Assembly: GCA_022826745.1 (NCBI GenBank)
Contig: JAJDUI010000002.1
Location: 97,308 to 161,307 of the forward strand
Source of the DNA: Thermoanaerobaculia bacterium
GTDB lineage: Bacteria; Acidobacteriota; Thermoanaerobaculia; Multivoradales; Multivoraceae
Length of the DNA stretch: 64,000 nucleotides
Direction of reading: 5' to 3'
The translations under genes were made by a program, and so were the position numbers. Below, in pieces: positions 1 through 8,200 of this stretch. Numbering within the stretch: position 1 is the stretch's first letter; each line of letters begins with the position of its first letter. Under the pieces are notes generated by a model. It made no database searches. It saw only the letters and a list, made by a program, of their open reading frames with translations, and was not told where the DNA came from.

Positions 1-609
1 GCCGTGACTTACGGTCCGCCGGGACAGCGGGTCCAGCTCATCCTGCTCGACACGCGGTACTTCCGATCCCCTCTGCGGCTGACCGACGAGCGCGGTGCGC
101 CGGGCAAGGAGCGCTACATGCCGGATCCGGATCCCGCGAAGACGATGCTGGGCGAGGAGCAGTGGGCGTGGCTTGGTCAAGTGCTCCAGGAGGAGGCGGA
201 CCTGCGCATCCTGGCGTCGTCGATCCAGGTGATCGCCGATGGCCACGGCTACGAGGCGTGGCGGAATCTACCGGCCGAGCGCGATCGGCTCTATGCCCTG
301 CTTCGCGAGACCGGCGCCAACGGCGTGGTCATCATCTCGGGTGACCGGCACCGCGCCGGCATCTATCGCGACGACGATGCTCTCGACTATCCGCTCCTGG
401 AACTCACGGCGAGTTCGCTGAACTCGGCTTTTGCCAGTGAGGAAGAGGCGGGGCCGTCCCGGCTCGGCCCGACGTACCGGTCCGAGAACTACGGTGCGCT
501 GAAGATCGACTGGGCCGCCCGGTCGGTCTCGCTGGAAGCGCGTGGGATGGATGGTGAGACGGTGCTCGCGGAGACGCTCAATCTGGATGACCTGCACAGC
601 AGTCGCTAG
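1..609 (+). CDS. PhoD-like alkaline phosphatase/phosphodiesterase, C-terminal part (5' truncated)
   Basis: The reading frame is open from the first base of the window to a TAG at 607-609, so only the C-terminal 202 residues are visible. They resemble the metallophosphatase domain of PhoD-family enzymes, which hydrolyse phosphomono- or diesters outside the cytoplasm. The block ILLDTRYFRSPL near the start matches the family's LDxRxxR region. The segment VIISGDRHRAGIY (about nt 328-366) carries the GDxHxG-type metal-binding histidine seen near the C-terminus of PhoD. The ATG/GTG near nt 4 is internal, not the start. The 3' end is complete, and a two-hairpin repeat follows 13 nt after the stop. 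Substrate cannot be stated because the N-terminal half is missing. Confidence 0.8.
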   Translation, partial: AVTYGPPGQRVQLILLDTRYFRSPLRLTDERGAPGKERYMPDPDPAKTMLGEEQWAWLGQVLQEEADLRILASSIQVIADGHGYEAWRNLPAERDRLYALLRETGANGVVIISGDRHRAGIYRDDDALDYPLLELTASSLNSAFASEEEAGPSRLGPTYRSENYGALKIDWAARSVSLEARGMDGETVLAETLNLDDLHSSR

Positions 610-621
610 CGCCGCAGGACT

Positions 622-663
622 GGGTGCGCCGGCGCCCTCGCCGGCATCCGGCGCGAAGCGCCG
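622..663 (+). repeat. Two-hairpin palindromic repeat, intergenic copy 1
   Basis: GGGTGCGCCGGC is followed by a six-base loop and GCCGGCATC, giving a first hairpin at 628-645. A second hairpin follows at once: CGGCGC-gaa-GCGCCG at 649-663. Related copies lie at 6891-6915, 10548-10570 and 41675-41728. This copy lies between the PhoD-like stop and the amidase ribosome-binding site. It looks like a REP-type dispersed element and could also act as a transcript-end hairpin, but no T-tract follows. Confidence 0.6.
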
Positions 664-702
664 CTCCGGCAGGCGTTCGAGGTACATGAAGGAGACGCAA
701 CC

Positions 703-2250
703 ATGACGGCGACGCACGGACCCGAAGCCCAGGAGATTGCCGGCGTCTCACGGCGGCAGGTCATTCACGCGCTGTCCCTCGCGGGCGCCGCCGGACTGCT
801 GGCCGGCTGCAACGGCGATGCGACGACTGCCGCGGATAGCGGCGCCGATGTTGCCGCCGGCCCGATGCCCGACGATCTCTGGCGCGCCAGCGCCGGCGAA
901 CTCGGGGCTGCGATCCGCCGGGGGGAGGTTTCGAGTCTCGAGGTCGTCGAGTCCCATCTCGCGCGCGTCGACGCGGTGAACGGTCATCTCAACGCGGTCG
1001 TGCGCGTGCTGGCCGACGAGGCCCGCGCGGCCGCCAGTGCCGCCGACGAAGCTGTTGCCGCGGGCGCCGAGCTCGGCCCGCTCCACGGTGTGCCGATCTC
1101 GGTCAAGGACAACATCGCCGTCGCCGGTACACCGACCACCAACGGCGTACCGTCGCTCGCGGAAGAGAACGCCGAAGAGGACGCGCTGATCGTGACCCGG
1201 CTCAAGGAGGCGGGTGCGATCGTGCTGACCCGGACCAACCTGCCCGATCTCGGCCTGCGCGTCCACACGGACAGCTACCTCTACGGCGTGACCAGAAACC
1301 CCTGGGCCGCGGACCGCAACGTCGGCGGTTCGAGCGGCGGGGAAGGCTCGGCACTGGCGAGCGGCATGAGCTGCCTCGGGCTCGGCAACGACATCGGCGG
1401 TTCACTCCGCATCCCGGCCCAGTGCAACGGCATCGCGTCGCTCAAGCCGACTTTGGGCCGCATCGCGAGTGCAACCGGCGGCAGCATGTCCGGCCAGTTG
1501 ATGGCGGTCGACGGTCCGATGGCCCGCCGCGTTGCCGACTTGCGCACTGCCTACGAGTTGCTCGGCAGGTACCACCGGAGCGACCCGCTATCCGTTCCCG
1601 TACCGCTGGACCTCGAACGCCCGGCGGAACCGGTCAAGGTTGCTCTGGTGCCTGAGCCGAGCGGCGGCTCTACGCACCCGGACATCGCCGCGGGCGTCCG
1701 CGCCGCGGGAGACGCGCTCGAAGCCGCGGGCTACGCGGTGGAGGAGGTCGAGCCGCCGATGGTCGCCGAGGCCCGCCGCGCCTGGGAGGTCCTGCTGGGC
1801 TACGAACTGAGCGTCACGCGCTCCGCGCTGGAAGAGATCATGTCGCCGGACGCTTTCGACTTCCTGAACCGCGCGCTCGATCTCTTCGCGGTCGAGTCGC
1901 CGGTCGAGTACATGGCCTCCTACGGTCAGCGCCACGCGGTCGCCAGCGCCTGGCAGGAGTTCCAGGAGGACTTTCCCGTAACGGTCGGCCCGATCATGAC
2001 CCAGCCGCCCTTCGTCATCGGCTACGACCTGCAGGACCCCGGCGACGTGCTCGACCAGATGCGCTTCGAAGTCGCACTCAACCTGCTCGGCCTGCCGGCC
2101 GTCTGCGTGCCGACCGGCGTCGCCAACGGCCTGCCGCAGGTGGTCGAAGTGATCGGCGGCCGCTACCGCGAGGGTCTTTGCCTCGAGGCGGCCCAGGCGA
2201 TCGAGGACGCGCTCGGCATCGTTACGCCGATCGATCCCGTGATGGCCTGA
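703..2250 (+). CDS. Amidase-signature hydrolase, Tat-exported lipoprotein
   Basis: This 515-residue enzyme of the amidase-signature family hydrolyses a C-N amide bond with a Ser-cisSer-Lys triad. Visible elements are ISVKDN (Lys about 135), GGSSGG (cis-Ser about 211) and DIGGSLRIP (nucleophile Ser about 234). The N-terminus has a twin-arginine pair (SRRQV, residues 16-20), then a hydrophobic stretch ending in a lipobox LLAGC at Cys36, so it is probably a Tat-translocated, lipid-anchored periplasmic enzyme. Cytoplasmic GatA-like function is therefore unlikely. The ATG is preceded by GAAGGAG at good spacing, which fixes the start. It runs convergently with the RraA-like gene, with 18 nt between stops. 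The substrate is unknown. Confidence 0.9.
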   Translation: MTATHGPEAQEIAGVSRRQVIHALSLAGAAGLLAGCNGDATTAADSGADVAAGPMPDDLWRASAGELGAAIRRGEVSSLEVVESHLARVDAVNGHLNAVVRVLADEARAAASAADEAVAAGAELGPLHGVPISVKDNIAVAGTPTTNGVPSLAEENAEEDALIVTRLKEAGAIVLTRTNLPDLGLRVHTDSYLYGVTRNPWAADRNVGGSSGGEGSALASGMSCLGLGNDIGGSLRIPAQCNGIASLKPTLGRIASATGGSMSGQLMAVDGPMARRVADLRTAYELLGRYHRSDPLSVPVPLDLERPAEPVKVALVPEPSGGSTHPDIAAGVRAAGDALEAAGYAVEEVEPPMVAEARRAWEVLLGYELSVTRSALEEIMSPDAFDFLNRALDLFAVESPVEYMASYGQRHAVASAWQEFQEDFPVTVGPIMTQPPFVIGYDLQDPGDVLDQMRFEVALNLLGLPAVCVPTGVANGLPQVVEVIGGRYREGLCLEAAQAIEDALGIVTPIDPVMA

Positions 2251-2268
2251 GCGCCGCTCGCCGCCGAC

Positions 2269-2967
2269 TCAGTGGATCTCCGCCGCCTCGCCCCAGGCGG
2301 CTTTCAGCTTCTCGAAGCTGAAGTCGTCCTCCTTGGCGGCGTTGATGATGACCCGTTCGCGCCGAGCGATCAGGTCGGCCGCCGCTTCGACCTGGTCGGC
2401 AACGTCGGCCGGAACGACGACCGCGCCATGCTGATCGGCGTGGATCAGGTCGCCGTCCGAGACGGCCATGCCGGCGACGGTTACCGGACCGCCGTAGTCG
2501 ACCACGTGGACGAACGCATGTGACGGTCCGACCCGTCCGGCGAGCAACTGGAATCCCTCGGCGACGTCGTCGAGGTCGCGGATGCTGCCGTCCGTGATCA
2601 CGCCGAGACAGCCCAGGCCGCGGTGGATGTTGGAGTTCACTTCGCCCCAGAAGGCGCCGTAGCCGCGGGCGCCGTCGTCGAGGTCCTGGATGACGGTGAT
2701 CGTCGGGCCCTCGCCGGAAGCCAGGTACTCGTAGTAGCCGACGGAGGCGCGGCGCGCCTGTTTCGGATCAGCCGCGTTCGGGTGCTGGGCGCGGATACGG
2801 GCGGTTCGAGCGAAGCCGACGATAGGCGGCAGACCGGGCTTCGCGCAGACTAGCGGGTCCACGGTGTAGCCGTGGCCGCGGCGCTTGGGCGCCACGACCT
2901 CGAGCGCGTTGCAGACGGTGGGGGTGTCGAGGGAACGGAGAGCGTCGAGGACGGCTGAAGAAGTCAT
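2269..2967 (-). CDS. RraA-like / HMG aldolase-fold protein
   Basis: This 232-residue protein is of the RraA / dimethylmenaquinone-methyltransferase-like family. Family members are either 4-hydroxy-4-methyl-2-oxoglutarate (pyruvate) aldolases or RNase E regulators. The central region reads FWGEVNSNIHRGLGCLG followed by ITDGSIRD; this matches the family's metal/pyruvate-binding GxxxxxxAxxxGxxGxxxDGxxRD arrangement. A later segment, ADQHGAVVVP, is the usual Dx(D/N)GVxxxP block. No signal peptide is present, so it is cytoplasmic. The length matches single-domain family members. Genuine RraA is usually shorter (about 160 aa), so an aldolase-like or unknown carbonyl-chemistry role is more likely than RNase regulation. 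It is divergent from the DUF5671-like gene. Confidence 0.85.
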   Translation of the reverse strand: MTSSAVLDALRSLDTPTVCNALEVVAPKRRGHGYTVDPLVCAKPGLPPIVGFARTARIRAQHPNAADPKQARRASVGYYEYLASGEGPTITVIQDLDDGARGYGAFWGEVNSNIHRGLGCLGVITDGSIRDLDDVAEGFQLLAGRVGPSHAFVHVVDYGGPVTVAGMAVSDGDLIHADQHGAVVVPADVADQVEAAADLIARRERVIINAAKEDDFSFEKLKAAWGEAAEIH

Positions 2968-2991
2968 GGGCGGGGATACTAGAACGGTTGC

Positions 2992-3033
2992 TTGACGTCT
3001 CGGGAGGTCGAGTGTAATGTTGACAACGTCAAC
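2992..3033 (+). promoter_or_regulatory. Putative promoter and dyad operator for the DUF5671-like gene
   Basis: A TTGACG box at 2992-2997 is followed after exactly 17 nt by TAATGT at 3015-3020, a plausible sigma-70 pair. Overlapping the end of the -10 box is a perfect inverted repeat GTTGAC-aac-GTCAAC (3019-3033), placed where a repressor could block initiation. A GGAGGAG ribosome-binding site follows before the GTG at 3051. The -10 match is only partial, so this is a sequence-based suggestion. Confidence 0.35.
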
Positions 3034-3050
3034 AACGCGGAGGAGAAACC

Positions 3051-4142
3051 GTGAACGAGGAACTGAGCCGGTTCGTACGAGAAGCGTTGTCGCGGGGCGC
3101 GAGCCGCGACGAGATTCGGGAGGCGCTCGCCGATGCGAGCTGGCGGCAGGCCGACGTCGACAAGGCGCTCAGCGCCTGGGTGGACCGGGACTTCGTGGCG
3201 CCGGTCCCGCGACCGCGTCCCTATCTCGGCGCCCGGGAGGCCTTTCTCTACCTTGTCCTCTTCGCGGCGTTGTACACGGCGGCGATCAGCTTCGGCAACG
3301 TGATGTTCGTGCTGATCAACCGGGCCTTCGCCGATGTGGCGTTCACTTTGCCGGCGGCAGCTTCCGCCGAGATGCTGCGCTGGGGGCTGGCGTATCTCGT
3401 CATTTCCTTCCCGGCGTTTCTGCTGATTCAACGGGTGGTGAGGCGCACGCTGCGCAGCGATCCGGACTTGCGCTCGTCGCGGATCAGGAAGTGGCTCACG
3501 TACCTGACACTGTTCGTCGCCGCGGGAGTTCTGGCCGGCGACCTGATCGCCCTGGTGTTCTTCGGGCTGGGCGGTGAACTGGCCGTACGGTTCCTTCTGA
3601 AGGTCGGCGTCGTGGCGGCAATTGCCGGCAGCGTGTTCGGCTACTACTTCTGGGATCTCCGCCAGGATGACGTGGAAGCGGCCGAAGGCGGCCGGGCGCC
3701 GAAGCTGCCGACCGTCTTCGCAGGCGTGTCGGCGGTCGCCGTCCTCCTGGCGGTCGTGCTGGGACTGGTTGCCGTCGGTTCGCCCGGAAAGGCGCGCGAG
3801 CGCGGGCTGGATGTCGCCCGCGTAGGAAACCTGCGGGACATCGTCCGGGGCGTCGACATCTACTGGGAGCGGAACGGCTCCCTGCCCGCGGGCCTGGAAT
3901 CCCTCAGCGGCGAGCGGGACATCAACATCGCGTCGATCGTCGACCCGGAAAGCCGGGAGCCCTACACCTTCAGGGCTGCGGGGGAGAAGGCGTACGAACT
4001 CTGCGCGACGTTCAGCCTCGATGCGCCCACCGATCAGGCGTCGCTACGGATGTATCCCTACCGGGAGCGGTTCTGGAGGCACCCCGCCGGCTACCACTGC
4101 TTCGACCTCGAAGCGATCGAGCCCGATGCGCGGCGCTGGTGA
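3051..4142 (+). CDS. DUF5671-like integral membrane protein with periplasmic pseudopilin-like tail
   Basis: This 363-residue protein of unknown function has three parts. Residues 1-50 are a small helical module (RFVREALSRGASRDEI). Residues 60-255 hold about five membrane helices separated by short charged loops, the arrangement of the DUF5671 family. After the last helix comes a C-terminal soluble domain with a GNLRDIVRGVDIYWERNG segment, then GLESL and a later DPES-EPYTF motif. This resembles the globular part of type II secretion pseudopilins, which have similar small-residue spacing and DP-x-PY blocks. The GTG start is chosen because GGAGGAG sits 5-6 nt upstream and the helical module begins directly. 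No partner gene is adjacent, so a sensor or scaffold role is only a guess. Confidence 0.75.
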   Translation: MNEELSRFVREALSRGASRDEIREALADASWRQADVDKALSAWVDRDFVAPVPRPRPYLGAREAFLYLVLFAALYTAAISFGNVMFVLINRAFADVAFTLPAAASAEMLRWGLAYLVISFPAFLLIQRVVRRTLRSDPDLRSSRIRKWLTYLTLFVAAGVLAGDLIALVFFGLGGELAVRFLLKVGVVAAIAGSVFGYYFWDLRQDDVEAAEGGRAPKLPTVFAGVSAVAVLLAVVLGLVAVGSPGKARERGLDVARVGNLRDIVRGVDIYWERNGSLPAGLESLSGERDINIASIVDPESREPYTFRAAGEKAYELCATFSLDAPTDQASLRMYPYRERFWRHPAGYHCFDLEAIEPDARRW

Positions 4143-4157
4143 TCCGGTTGGCGTCTC

Positions 4158-5351
4158 CTAGACGGCGACCTGGACCTGAACCCGTTGCGACAGCCGCGCG
4201 CCGAGGAGGTGCGAAGCATCTGCGACCATCTCGTGCAGGATCTCGCTGGCCGGACGTGTCTCCGTCAGCATGCCCGACGTCTGTCCCGCGGCGTTCATCA
4301 GCAGGTCGTCCCTGCCGGCGGCGCTGATGGAGTGCAGCAGGTCGCGGGTGAGAACGCCCTGGAGTCCCATCGGCAGCGCCCGGATGCCGCTCGCTTCCCA
4401 CGACTCGATCAGCGGGTTCGTGATGTTGCGCATCGTCTTGCCGCTGTAGAGACGGGTGACCACCGTGTCCTCGGTGCCGGCCTCCAGGATGCGCTGTTTC
4501 TGCAGGGCAGGCTGATTCGCCTCGTCGGAGACGAGGAAGGCGGTCCCGCACCAGGCGCCGATGGCGCCGGCGGCGATGACCGCCGCCAGTCCGCGGCCGT
4601 CGGCGACGCCGCCCGCTGCAACGACCGGTAACGGCGCCACGGCGTCCATGACCTGGGGCAGAAGCGCCAGGGTGCCGATCTTGCCGGTGTGGCCGCCGGC
4701 TTCGGTGCCCTGGGCGACGACGATGTCGGCGCCGCCCTCGGCGACCCGGCGGGCGGCGCGGGCATTGCCGACCAGCGAGACGATCTTGATGCCGGCGTCC
4801 TTGAGCGCCTTCGAGAAGGGCGCCGGGGAACCGAGCCCGGAGGCGAACACCGGTACCTTCTCCTCCAGTAGGACCTCCATCTGGGCGCCGGCGTAGCTCT
4901 GGCCCTCGGGCACCTCCCAGGTCGGTGGCGGGGGCGGCGCCTCGAGCCACTCGATGCCCAGGTTCTCGGCCATCTTCCTGAGCGCGTCGCGGGTTTCCGG
5001 CGGCACCAGGTCGCGGCTCGGCGCCGTCGCCGGTTCGCTGCCCGCGTCCTTCGCGGGCGTCGAGAAGATGCCGCCCCTGACGTGCAGGAAGTTCGAAGCC
5101 AGCAGCAGGTCGACGCCGAACGGCTTGTCCGTCTTCGCGCGCACCTTGTTGATCTCGGCCCGCAGGTCCTCGGGGCTGTAGGCGACGCCTCCGATCACGC
5201 CCAGGCCGCCGGCCTCGGACACGGCCGCGACCAGGTCGGCCTTGGCGACCGGTTCCGCGCCGCCCGCCACGGGCCCCATGCCGGCGGAGAACACGGGATA
5301 CTCGATCCCGAGCATGTCGCAGAGTTCGGTGCGCAGGAAGGGACGGGACAT
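4158..5351 (-). CDS. Nitronate monooxygenase / 2-nitropropane dioxygenase family FMN enzyme
   Basis: This 397-residue TIM-barrel flavoprotein belongs to the NMO/FabK-like superfamily, which oxidises alkyl nitronates or reduces enoyl thioesters with FMN. The N-terminus (LGIEYPVFSAGMGPVAGG) is the usual strand-1 FMN region. AGGHTG and VVAAGGVADGRG are the phosphate-binding and catalytic-loop motifs, and the His of GGHTG is the usual catalytic or FMN-contacting residue. The reading frame continues upstream, but the ATG at 5351 is preceded by AGAGGAG at correct spacing and begins at the first barrel strand, so the longer frame is rejected. Its neighbour is a small kinase on the same strand across a 119-nt gap that holds a strong dyad. 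NMO and FabK-like activities cannot be separated from sequence alone. Confidence 0.88.
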   Translation of the reverse strand: MSRPFLRTELCDMLGIEYPVFSAGMGPVAGGAEPVAKADLVAAVSEAGGLGVIGGVAYSPEDLRAEINKVRAKTDKPFGVDLLLASNFLHVRGGIFSTPAKDAGSEPATAPSRDLVPPETRDALRKMAENLGIEWLEAPPPPPTWEVPEGQSYAGAQMEVLLEEKVPVFASGLGSPAPFSKALKDAGIKIVSLVGNARAARRVAEGGADIVVAQGTEAGGHTGKIGTLALLPQVMDAVAPLPVVAAGGVADGRGLAAVIAAGAIGAWCGTAFLVSDEANQPALQKQRILEAGTEDTVVTRLYSGKTMRNITNPLIESWEASGIRALPMGLQGVLTRDLLHSISAAGRDDLLMNAAGQTSGMLTETRPASEILHEMVADASHLLGARLSQRVQVQVAV

Positions 5352-5435
5352 GGCGGCTCCTCTCGAGTCAGCGACCGGCTGCGCCAACGGTGCCGAGGTC
5401 GGCTGCGGGGCGTGTCGGTCGACGGTCGGGTTCGT

Positions 5436-5465
5436 GTTCGGCCCGCGAGTATACGCGGGCCGAAC
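5436..5465. promoter_or_regulatory. Perfect 12-bp dyad with six-base loop between kinase and NMO genes
   Basis: GTTCGGCCCGCG (5436-5447), a six-base loop AGTATA, and CGCGGGCCGAAC (5454-5465) form a perfect inverted repeat. On the minus strand the loop reads TATACT, a good -10 hexamer for the downstream NMO gene. The dyad starts six nt after the kinase stop. It could be a hairpin at the end of the kinase transcript (no T-tract follows) or an operator around an NMO promoter. Confidence 0.5.
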
Positions 5466-5470
5466 GCAGC

Positions 5471-6034
5471 TCAGAGCAGGTCGAGCTGGGGAATGCGGAG
5501 CTGGTTCGCGACCGCCTCCTCGACCGTGTCGAGCCAGCTTTCCCGATGCTCCGGATCGAGTACGAGGACCCCGATGCGGCGGTCCTCCAGTTCGTTCCAG
5601 AGCCGGTCGTCGATCTGCTGCCGGAAGGCCGGGTCGACAGCGCGGACGCCGTCGGGTTGCGCCTCGCTCCCGCGCAGGATCGGAACGTAGACCTTCAGGT
5701 CGTACGTCGCGCACCAGGACTCGATCAGGGGCTCCAGTGCCGGCTGGCGGCCGCGGGCGAACAGAAGGTAGACGTAGTTGTCGAGGATGCTGCGGTCGCA
5801 GATCACGACCGGCGACCGGGACTCGGCGGCCAGTTCGTCGGCGATCTGGGAATGGAGGATCCACGACTGGGCCTCCAGGGTCGTTCCCTCGTTGAGCGGC
5901 AGCGGACAGCGTCGCGCCACCTCCACGACGACATCGAGGTTGATGTCGCGGCGTTTCAGACGTGCGGCGAGTCCGTAGGCCAGGGTCGTCTTGCCGACGC
6001 CATGGGTGCCGATGAAGGCGATCTTGTAGGGCAT
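5471..6034 (-). CDS. Small P-loop ATPase/kinase of the AAA_28 / NadR-kinase-like group
   Basis: This 187-residue cytoplasmic nucleotide-binding protein has a Walker A motif GTHGVGKTT at residues 9-17. A Walker-B/lid-type segment VVICDRSILDNY (about 76-87) is typical of small-molecule kinases such as NadR-kinase and deoxynucleoside kinases, where the DR(S/T) motif follows the acidic residue. There are no extra domains. Family members phosphorylate nucleosides, nicotinamide riboside or similar small substrates, but the substrate here cannot be read from the sequence. The start codon lies 53 nt from the divergent PHP lipoprotein gene start. The stop is followed closely by the 12-bp dyad. Confidence 0.75.
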   Translation of the reverse strand: MPYKIAFIGTHGVGKTTLAYGLAARLKRRDINLDVVVEVARRCPLPLNEGTTLEAQSWILHSQIADELAAESRSPVVICDRSILDNYVYLLFARGRQPALEPLIESWCATYDLKVYVPILRGSEAQPDGVRAVDPAFRQQIDDRLWNELEDRRIGVLVLDPEHRESWLDTVEEAVANQLRIPQLDLL

Positions 6035-6087
6035 TGGACAGTGTTCAGACTACAGCCGTTGCCGCCGGTCGTGAGAGGATCCCCGCG

Positions 6088-8187
6088 ATGCTTCGTCTCC
6101 GAATCGTGGCGGTCCTGCTTCTGTTTGTGGCCGCGTGCGCGCCCGCGCCGGAAGAGTCCCTCGACGGCGACTGGCCTGATCGTTCGCCCCGGTTCGATGT
6201 AGTCGAAGAACTGCGCGCCGACCTGCTCCGTCCGCGTTCGGCCGCCGACGGCGGCGGTACCGCCACCGTCGAGGCCCTGAGGGGCCCGGCGGTCGCGGGC
6301 AGTCCGGGAAGCTGGCGGATCGTCTACAGGGCGGGGCCGGCGGGCGTAGCGGTCGGAGGAACCCTTCACCTCCAGGTGTCCCCCTTCTGGGGCTGGAGCA
6401 CACCGCAGACGGAACGTCGGGAAGCGTTGGGCTACACGACGATCGAGACGGCCGCAGCCGGTGTCGAGCTCTCGGCCGAAACGCTGGATCAGCAGTTAAT
6501 CGCGATCGGCGTCGGCGGCCGGCCGCTCGCGGCAGGACAAGAGGTCGTGATCACGTACGGAGCCGGCCCGGCGGGCGCGCTGGCCGACCGGTACGCCGAG
6601 CGTGAGTCACGCTTCTGGGTCGCAGTCGACGGCGACGGCGACGGAGTGCGGGAACTGATCGGGGAGTCGCCCGCCGTGGATGTGATGCCGGGGCCGCCGG
6701 CGCGGTTGCTGCTTCATGTGCCTTCGACGGCCCGGCCGGCCGATCGCGTCGAACTCACCGCGGCGCTCGTCGACGCGGCGGGGAACGGCTGGCCGGCGGC
6801 CTCCGGGACGCTGGAGCTTCGCCTGCCTGCCGGCGTCGACCTGGTCGAGTCGGGGACCGTCTCAGGCCATGTCCCTGCACGCCTCGTGTCGGTGCGCCGG
6901 CCTTCTGGCCGGCATTCCGGGGCCGAAGTGGGGCCGGTCGTTTCCCTGGCCCTCGCCGCGGAGGATCGCGGCCGGCTCGTCGTTCCGCTTCGGCTCTCCC
7001 CGGAGGCCGGCGGCGTGATCAGGGTGAGCGGTCGGTTGACGGACGCCGCGGCCGAGTCCGGACTCGAAGCGGAAAGCAACCCGCTGGTCGTAGCGCCGGC
7101 CGGCCGGCGCATCCTGTGGGCCGATCTCCAGAACCACTCCGGCCTCTCCGACGGTTCGGCGACGCCGGACGATCTGCTGCGCTACGCGCGGGAGGTGGCC
7201 GCCCTCGACGCCGCGGCGGTGACCGACCACGACCACTGGGGCATGCGGTTCATGGACCGTGAGCCCTCGATCTGGCGGCGGACCCTGGATGCGGCTGACG
7301 CCCGCAACGAGCCGGGCCGCTTCGTCGCTCTGGCCGGCTACGAGTGGACGAACTGGGTCGCGGGCCATCGCCACGTCGTTTTCTTCGAGCCGACCTCCGA
7401 GGCCGTGGCCGGCCTGCTTCTCAGCGCGATCGACGAGCGATACGACGAGGCGCACGAACTATGGGCCGGCCTCGAGGACGTGCGGGCGCTGACCTTCGCC
7501 CACCATTCGGCCGGGGCTCCGATCGCCACCGACTGGTCTTCGCAGCCGCCGGCCGGACTCGAACCCGTCACCGAGGTCGTGTCCGTCCACGGATCGAGCG
7601 AGGCTGCCGACTCGCCGGGCACGGTCGTCCGGAACGCCCTGGCCGGCAACTTCGTCCGCGACGCTCTCGATCGAGGCTACCGGCTCGGATTCGTGGGCTC
7701 GAGCGACGGCCACGACGGGCATCCGGGCCTGGGTCACCTGGCGTCGCCGAGCGGCGGTGTCGCGGCGATCCTGAGTGACGAAGTGACCCGGGAAGCGATC
7801 CACGAGGCGCTCCTGGCGCGTCGCACGTACGCCACTAACGGCCCCCGGATCGTGATCCGCGCGAGCTACGCGGGATGGCCGATCGGCGCCGACATTCCCG
7901 CCGCGGCGGCCGCCGCGGGCACGGTGGGTCCGATCGCCGGCGTGCCGCAAACAACCCTGGTCGTGCGGGCGGTCGCGCCCGGAGAGATCGCACGCATTGA
8001 AGTCGTCAGCCGCCAGGGCGCGGCCGGCGCGGGCGCCCTGACGGGCGAGGCGCTATGCGGGGAAGGTGAGAGGGAGTGCAGCCTGACCGTGCCGCTGCCA
8101 GGGTTTCAGACTGGCGGCTATCTCTACCTTCGCGTGGTCCAGCAAGACGGCGGCGCCGCCTGGACCAGCCCGTTCTTCTTCGAGTAG
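6088..8187 (+). CDS. PHP-domain (DUF3604-like) lipoprotein
   Basis: This 699-residue lipoprotein has a signal peptide MLRLRIVAVLLLFVAAC and lipid-attachment Cys17. Residues 30-330 are a beta-rich region with Gly/Ala-rich, Ig-like strands. From about residue 345 a PHP metal-dependent hydrolase domain begins (DLQNHSGLSDG, then AAVTDHDHWG), supplying the His/Asp residues that bind metals. Later motifs AHHSAG and SSDGHDGHPG complete a PHP/DUF3604-type site. The start is taken at 6088 because GAGAGGAT lies upstream and a signal peptide follows; an earlier in-frame ATG at 6034 would bury the signal. An in-frame copy of the dispersed repeat encodes VRRPSGRH at about residues 269-276. The substrate is unknown. 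A second DUF3604 lipoprotein lies at 45650-47515. Confidence 0.85.
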   Translation: MLRLRIVAVLLLFVAACAPAPEESLDGDWPDRSPRFDVVEELRADLLRPRSAADGGGTATVEALRGPAVAGSPGSWRIVYRAGPAGVAVGGTLHLQVSPFWGWSTPQTERREALGYTTIETAAAGVELSAETLDQQLIAIGVGGRPLAAGQEVVITYGAGPAGALADRYAERESRFWVAVDGDGDGVRELIGESPAVDVMPGPPARLLLHVPSTARPADRVELTAALVDAAGNGWPAASGTLELRLPAGVDLVESGTVSGHVPARLVSVRRPSGRHSGAEVGPVVSLALAAEDRGRLVVPLRLSPEAGGVIRVSGRLTDAAAESGLEAESNPLVVAPAGRRILWADLQNHSGLSDGSATPDDLLRYAREVAALDAAAVTDHDHWGMRFMDREPSIWRRTLDAADARNEPGRFVALAGYEWTNWVAGHRHVVFFEPTSEAVAGLLLSAIDERYDEAHELWAGLEDVRALTFAHHSAGAPIATDWSSQPPAGLEPVTEVVSVHGSSEAADSPGTVVRNALAGNFVRDALDRGYRLGFVGSSDGHDGHPGLGHLASPSGGVAAILSDEVTREAIHEALLARRTYATNGPRIVIRASYAGWPIGADIPAAAAAAGTVGPIAGVPQTTLVVRAVAPGEIARIEVVSRQGAAGAGALTGEALCGEGERECSLTVPLPGFQTGGYLYLRVVQQDGGAAWTSPFFFE
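6891..6915 (+). repeat. Palindromic repeat copy 2, in frame inside the PHP lipoprotein gene
   Basis: GCCGGCC-ttct-GGCCGGC (6896-6913) is a perfect 7-bp hairpin preceded by GGTGC, matching the first hairpin of the family. It is translated as V-R-R-P-S-G-R-H between beta-rich modules ahead of the PHP domain. The second hairpin of the full-length copies is degenerate or absent here. Confidence 0.6.
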
Positions 8188-8200
8188 CCCGGGCTACTCG
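8181..8200. terminator. 20-bp perfect palindrome holding both stop codons of a convergent pair
   Basis: CGAGTAGCCC and GGGCTACTCG form a perfect loopless palindrome. Its left half contains the TAG of the PHP lipoprotein (8185-8187). Its right half contains the minus-strand TAG of the DUF4399 gene (8194-8196). It could form a hairpin on either transcript and serve as a shared convergent end. No U-tract is seen on either side, so intrinsic termination is uncertain. Confidence 0.4.

Noticed and set aside
4158..5864. N-terminal extension of nitronate monooxygenase to 568 codons
   Set aside because: The ATG at 5351 has AGAGGAG and starts the barrel; the extension runs over the dyad and the kinase gene.
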